NCBI GenBank assembly: GCA_963725215.1
Contig: CAVRXQ010000003.1
Location: 76,116 to 140,115, forward strand
Direction of reading: 5' to 3'
From: CAVRXQ01 sp963725215
Lineage (GTDB): Bacteria > Actinomycetota > Acidimicrobiia > Acidimicrobiales > Bog-793
Length of the DNA: 64,000 bases
The notes under the pieces are model-generated. The model was given only the letters and a program-made list of their open reading frames with translations. It was not told the origin of the DNA and made no database searches. This document shows, one piece after another, positions 59,507 through 64,000 of this stretch (positions are counted from its first letter, which is position 1; each line of letters starts with the position of its first letter). The translations under genes and the position numbers were made by a program.

Positions 59507-60736
59507 ATGCGTGCGTTGTTGTCGACATATGGGGGGCGCGGTGATGTCGAACCACTAGTGGGGCTCGCGGTGCGGTTGCGAGAACTCGGCGCGGAGGTGC
59601 TGACGTGCGCACCGGAGGACCGCACAGAGCGGCTAGCCGAGGTCGGCGTTCCGGTGGTGCCGGTCGGTCCCCCGGTGCGCCCGCTCCTGCATGGGGCGGC
59701 GCGGCCGACTCCGGCGGATCTGCCCCAGATCGCGGCCGAGGTGATGGCCGCGCAGTTCGACACGCTCGCCAGGGCAGCCGAGGGATGTGATGTGCTGCTG
59801 GCGACCGGCCTGCTGCCGGCCGCGGCGAGCGCGCGGTCGGTGAGCGAGAAGCTCGGCATCAGCTACGTCTATGCGGCCTACTGCCCGATCTTCCTGCCTT
59901 CGCCGCACCACGCGCCGACGCTGTTCCCCGGTCGGCCGTTCCCACCCGACGTGACAGACAACCGGGTGCTGTGGGACCTGCAAGCCGAGCGCGCGAACGA
60001 GCTGTTCGGCGCGGCGCTCAACGCCCACCGGGTTTCGCTCGGCCTTCCAGCGGTGGACAACGTCTACGGCTACGGCTTCACCAACCACCCCTGGCTGGCG
60101 GCGGACCCGACCCTGGGCCCGTGGCTGGAGCCGACGGAACTCGACGTCGTGCAAACGGGCGCGTGGATCCTGCCGGACGAGCGCCTGCTCCCGGCCGAGT
60201 TGGTGGCGTTCCTGGACGCCGGCACGCCACCTGTTTACGTGGGCTTCGGCAGCATGCGCACCCCAACAGACATCGCCCGGGTGGCCATCGAGGCGATCCG
60301 CGCCCAGGGCCGTCGCGCTGTCGTTGCCCGCGGCTGGGCCGACCTAGCCCTGATCGACGACCGAGACGACTGCTTTGCTGTCGGCGAGGTCAACCAGCAG
60401 GCACTGTTCGGTCGCGTGACCGCCGTTGTGCACCACGGCGGCGCGGGCACGACAACGACGGCCGCGAGAGCCGGCGCGCCGCAGGTGGTGGTGCCGCAGA
60501 TGGCGGACCAGCCGTACTGGGCGGGCCGGGTGGCCGAGGTGGGCATCGGCGTGGCACACGACGGCCCGGCTCCGACCACCGAGTCCTTGTCAGCCGCGCT
60601 CAGCACGGCCCTAGGTCCCGAGACCCATGCACGAGCGATCGCTGTGGCAGGCACGATCCGCACCGACGGGGCAGAGGTGGCCGCGAAAATGCTGCTCGAC
60701 GCGGTCAGCCAAGCAAAGCCACCAGCGTCCGCGTGA
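59507..60736 (+). CDS. GT1-family glycosyltransferase (glycopeptide/macrolide type)
   Basis: A 409-residue GT-B enzyme. It starts MRALLSTYGGRGDVEPLVGL, the usual N-terminus of the vancomycin-type GtfB and UGT-like enzymes, contains PVYVGFGSMRTP and ends with the donor site TAVVHHGGAGTTTTAARAGA PQ and PQMADQPYWAGRVAEVG. These enzymes add sugars to natural products, sterols or toxins. AAGGGA lies 8 bases before the ATG at 59507. It has no pathway neighbours, only mobile and broken genes, so it was probably acquired on its own. Confidence 0.9.
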   Translation: MRALLSTYGGRGDVEPLVGLAVRLRELGAEVLTCAPEDRTERLAEVGVPVVPVGPPVRPLLHGAARPTPADLPQIAAEVMAAQFDTLARAAEGCDVLLATGLLPAAASARSVSEKLGISYVYAAYCPIFLPSPHHAPTLFPGRPFPPDVTDNRVLWDLQAERANELFGAALNAHRVSLGLPAVDNVYGYGFTNHPWLAADPTLGPWLEPTELDVVQTGAWILPDERLLPAELVAFLDAGTPPVYVGFGSMRTPTDIARVAIEAIRAQGRRAVVARGWADLALIDDRDDCFAVGEVNQQALFGRVTAVVHHGGAGTTTTAARAGAPQVVVPQMADQPYWAGRVAEVGIGVAHDGPAPTTESLSAALSTALGPETHARAIAVAGTIRTDGAEVAAKMLLDAVSQAKPPASA

Positions 60737-60973
60737 GGCCTGGGAACGTTCGTTCGAAGGCGCATCACCATTGGCTGCTCACCGAGCCGGCGGTCATGGA
60801 CGCTTCTGAGGCGCCTCGTTTTGGATTATTGGGATACGTCTGCCAGCGAGCTTTTCATTCAGGGGCGATGCGTGCGACCAGAGTGCTCCGCCCTTGCGCG
60901 GCCGTTCTGGCTCCACCGGTCGGTCCAATGCGCCTCTCAGGCCCTCACAACGGAACGCACCATTTCAGTGCTT

Positions 60974-63426
60974 TCACGGGCTCCCGACGGCAGCCTTGAC
61001 CGTCTCGCTCCACGAGCGCTGGAGTAATTCGGTCACGTCCGTGGCGGTCATGGGCCGAGCGAAATGAAAGCCCTGGGCGAGATCACAGCCGATCGCGACC
61101 AGCTTCGAGACGACCAGCTGGTCTTCGACTCCTTCGGCCACAGTAGTGAGCTCGAGGCTGTGGCTAAGGTCGACGATGGCGTGAACGAACGCCTCTCCGG
61201 CACTCCGCTCGGCAAGGCTGTCAACAAAGGACTTATCGATCTTCACCACGTCGACGGGGAGGTGGCGCAGATAGGCGAGGGACGAGTAGCCGGTCCCGAA
61301 GTCGTCGATCGCCAGGCGCACCCCCAGGTCTTTGAGGGCGTATAGCCGGGGGAGGACGTCATCGGCGTCTTGCATGAGGACACTCTCGGTGATCTCCAGG
61401 GTCAGTAGGCCGGAGTCAAGGCCCGATTCGCCCAACGCTTCGCGAACGTCGCCCACAAGGTTGGGTTCGGCGAGCTGACGCATCGAAAGGTTGACTGACA
61501 CATTCAAGGGCTCTGTTCCCGACGGGGATCTCCAGCTGGCGGCTTGGCGGCACGCCTGGCCGAGGACCCACCGCCCTATCGGAACGATTTGCCCGCTGAG
61601 CTCGGCCAGGGGGATGAACGTAAGCGGGGGAACCTGGCCGCGTGCCGGGTGGTGCCACCGCAACAGGGCTTCTACTCCGGGACCGTCTCGCTCTTGAGGT
61701 CGAAGATGGGTTGGTAGTAGACCTCGAGCTCGCGCCGGTCCAATGCGTGATCCAGGTCAGCGTTGAGCTGAAGGTCGTCGTGGGCGCGATTGCGCATGCC
61801 TTGCTGGTAATGGGCGCTCCTGCCACGGCCGCCGTTCTTTGCCTGGTACATGGCCAGGTCGGCAGCCCAAATGAGCTTTTCAGCGTTGTCGAGTTCGTCG
61901 CCCGAAATGGCCACGCCGATGGACGCACTCAGTCGCAGTTCCATGCCACCAATCGAAATGGGCTGCCGCAGCACCCGAAGGATCCGTTCGGCGGCGTCGT
62001 CGGCAGTATGGGCCGCGTCCAGTTGCTCGAGCAGCACGGTGAATTCGTCCCCCCCGTAACGGGCGACGGTGTCGCCCGCCCGCAGGGAACCGGAAAGGCG
62101 CCGCCCCACCTCGACCAGGAACTCGTCCCCGGCTCCGTGCCCAAGGCCGTCGTTGACAGTCTTGAACCGGTCGAGGTCGACAAGGAGCACGCCGACCGAG
62201 GTGCCGGTGCGCGCGGCGCGGGCGAGCGCCTGCGTGAGCCGGTCACTGAAGAGAGCACGGTTAGCCAAGCCTGTCAGGCGGTCGACGAAGGCTTGGAGCC
62301 TTAGCTCATCCTCGAGCTTCCGACGCTCGGTGACGTCGGAGCCGTTCCACACCAGGGCCTCGACTGCCCGCTGTCTGGTGAGGTCCCGGCAGGTGAGGGC
62401 TATCGTCCGTTCGCCGCCGGCGTGATCCAAAAAACGTACGTCGGACTGGGCGATACCCGACTGGTCGGCCCGAAGTGAGAGGTTCCCGGGCGCGAGACGG
62501 TCAGCTGCGACAACAAGCTCGTCAAGACGGCGCCCTATCCATGTCATCGACTCGTAACCGAGCACCGACTCCATCGACGGGCTCGCGTAGGACACGACGA
62601 GATCGGAGTCGGTGAGAAGGACGAGGTCTAGGCCTTTCTCGATCATGACCTCGAAGCGGGCCCGGCTCTCGGCCAGTGCCTTTACCCCGGCGGCTTTTCG
62701 CTGGTCAGTCATCAACATCGCCATGCGGGCGAGCACGAGCGCGAACATGACGGCCGCGCCCGACGCCAGCAAGGGGACGTCCGGGGTCTTGGTGCGGGCC
62801 TACTGGAGGATCATTGCCAGCGGTGCCATGAGGGCGGCCACACCCAGGCTGGCGAGCCGGGGCCACCCGACGGTCCGGCCCTCCGCCTTCGACGGTTGAG
62901 TCAATTGGGACATCGAGGGATGCAGGGCGGCGGCGCCGATCAGCAGGTAGCTAGCGAGCCATAACGCGTCGTCGAAGTTGCCCGCGCTATACGCCCCGGC
63001 CAGTTGTTGTAGGACATAAGCGACGTCAGCCGAGAGCAACGCGTCCAGCGAGCCCACGAGGAGCAAGAACGACCGTCCACGGAAGCCCCCGCCGATGAGA
63101 AGCCGCATCGCTCCTGCGAGGACGACAAGGTCCATGGCCGGGTACGCCAGGCTGGTGGCCCGGACGAGCAACGACCCCGACCCGCCGTGCACCTGGGGAC
63201 CGAAGAGGAACACCCAGCCGATCAGCGCCGCTCCCAGAGTCATGATCACACCGTCAAGCACGGCAGAGCGGTCGCCCCCGGGCGTTCGTGCCCTGACGAA
63301 CAGCCAGAGCCCGGCAACGAGAAGCGGATAATGAAGAAGGTAAAGCACGTCGGAAACTGAGGGATAAGCCGTCAGGCCCAGCAGGTCCTGGCGGACGTAG
63401 AACGTGACGTCCGCCGAGAAATACAC
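60974..63426 (-). pseudogene. Membrane PAS-GGDEF-EAL signalling gene with an amber codon and a frameshift
   Basis: Three consecutive parts belong together: a membrane region of about 200 residues (63426-62803), then, in the same frame after TAG at 62800-62802, a PAS domain, GGDEF (ARYGGDEFTVLLEQ) and the start of an EAL domain (LEVYYQPIFDLKSE), and after a stop at 61672 one frame over the rest of EAL (LLRWHHPARGQVPPLTFIPL, EITESVL, AIDDFGTGYSSLAYLRHLPV). One extra G at about 61677-61681 would restore the last join. A TAG just upstream of the membrane part also suggests loss of the true N-terminus. It would have made or degraded cyclic di-GMP. Confidence 0.85.
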
Positions 63427-64000
63427 CAGTTGGCCTGCAAGTACGAGGGACCAAGGCAGGGGCGGCTCGGGCCGGTAGCGGCGCAGGCCCTACGGGCACG
63501 GCCACGCCGCTGCACGTCTTCGAGCTCCACGCTGACCTCGCCTGTCACTTTCGGGCTGCAGGGCTGAATTTGGGCGACGACGAGCGCGTGATCCTCGGAA
63601 TGCGAACTTTTTGGGGCCGTCGCTTAATTTCGCGGCAGCAGGATGTTGCTGACGTCCTGAGCTGATCACAGGGAAGCGTGTCGAATTGGGAGAATCAGCT
63701 GCAAACGAAGTTTCGAACCGCGACACGAAGGATACGCGCGCGAAATGACGCGATGCCGGAAGCGTCAGCCGCAATCGAAGCCGCACACACGGCACTGGAA
63801 CACGTAGCCACCGCGCTGCAACTTCCTGCGAGGAAATCTAAGCGCTCGCTGCGCGTGCTCCGCCGTCCCCCTGCGAAGGCACAGAGCCTCCGTTGACGAC
63901 GGAGTTGGTGTGAAGTACCCCATCGGCGGTGCTCCCGATTCCACTCCTTCCGGCTGGCCTAGTTCGCTGGCCCTAGATTCGGGCCTCGCCGCGGCGGTTT
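63427..64000. other. Right-edge stretch with no assured gene
   Basis: A 72-residue frame at 63678-63896 (+) (GTG start) has a basic helical product without known motif and weak support. Upstream of it the sequence contains the remnants of the N-terminus of the GGDEF/EAL gene. I see no RNA genes or terminal repeats here. Confidence 0.4.

Noticed and set aside
60797..60999. A frame of about 67 codons after the GT1 gene
   Set aside because: No motif, no ribosome-binding site, and it overlaps the convergent EAL coding sequence.
1..64000. CRISPR arrays, rRNA genes, toxin-antitoxin pairs, a prophage or known defence systems
   Set aside because: I looked for regularly spaced repeats, rRNA-like blocks and signature genes (cas, restriction-modification, phage structural genes) and found none.

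Overview
The window is GC-rich, with tightly packed genes, frequent 4-base start/stop overlaps (GTGA, ATGA) and many GTG starts. The order rpf-like, ftsB, eno, mazG, a SurA-like lipoprotein gene, mfd, pth, rplY, then prs and glmU is a classic actinobacterial housekeeping block. Together with F420-type PPOX proteins it suggests a high-GC actinobacterium. A deep lineage such as Acidimicrobiia is my inference; no database search was possible.

Layout. 1-14.2 kb: core genes for cell-wall remodelling (Rpf-like), division (FtsB), glycolysis (enolase), NTP sanitation (MazG), protein folding, transcription-coupled repair (Mfd), translation (Pth, L25), PRPP synthesis and UDP-GlcNAc synthesis. A DHA2 drug exporter with a divergent TetR regulator and two operator copies interrupts this block. 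14.3-30.6 kb: ordinary accessory metabolism, namely an M20 peptidase, a MarR/MFS pair, an aldo/keto reductase, GNATs, PPOX proteins, an EamA exporter, a polar amino-acid ABC transporter, an MBL hydrolase with a ferritin-like protein, an S4 protein, a nitrilase and an 830-residue two-domain glycosyltransferase. 30.6-39.3 kb: an MFS remnant, an M16 peptidase pair, a run of small genes (two with frameshifts) and a PadR-controlled FtsX-type ABC exporter. 39.9-46.4 kb: a MOSC protein, then a stress/envelope set (HdeD, LPG-synthase-like, BON, SHOCT), DUF2252 and a LuxR regulator.

46.6-59.2 kb is a mobile zone. It carries four same-orientation sequences resembling tRNA 3' ends. Two of them are parts of about 180-bp direct repeats that flank a 706-residue surface protein. 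An IS3-family element is interrupted by a second, complete IS3-family element and by a decayed IS30-family element; both junctions are visible and removing both insertions restores the outer transposase. Further on are an IS110-family element with a structured upstream segment (candidate bridge RNA) and a decayed IS30 copy. A small stress cluster (winged-helix regulator, LapA-like protein, Hsp20) sits among them. 59.2-64 kb holds an isolated GT1 glycosyltransferase and a GGDEF/EAL gene broken by an amber codon and a frameshift.

Several genes carry single-base lesions (F420-PPOX, DinB, a small protein at 35.4 kb, GGDEF/EAL, IS30 copies). These may be real decay or uncorrected indels in the assembly; the reads would decide. 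All family calls come from motifs I can read in the translations.
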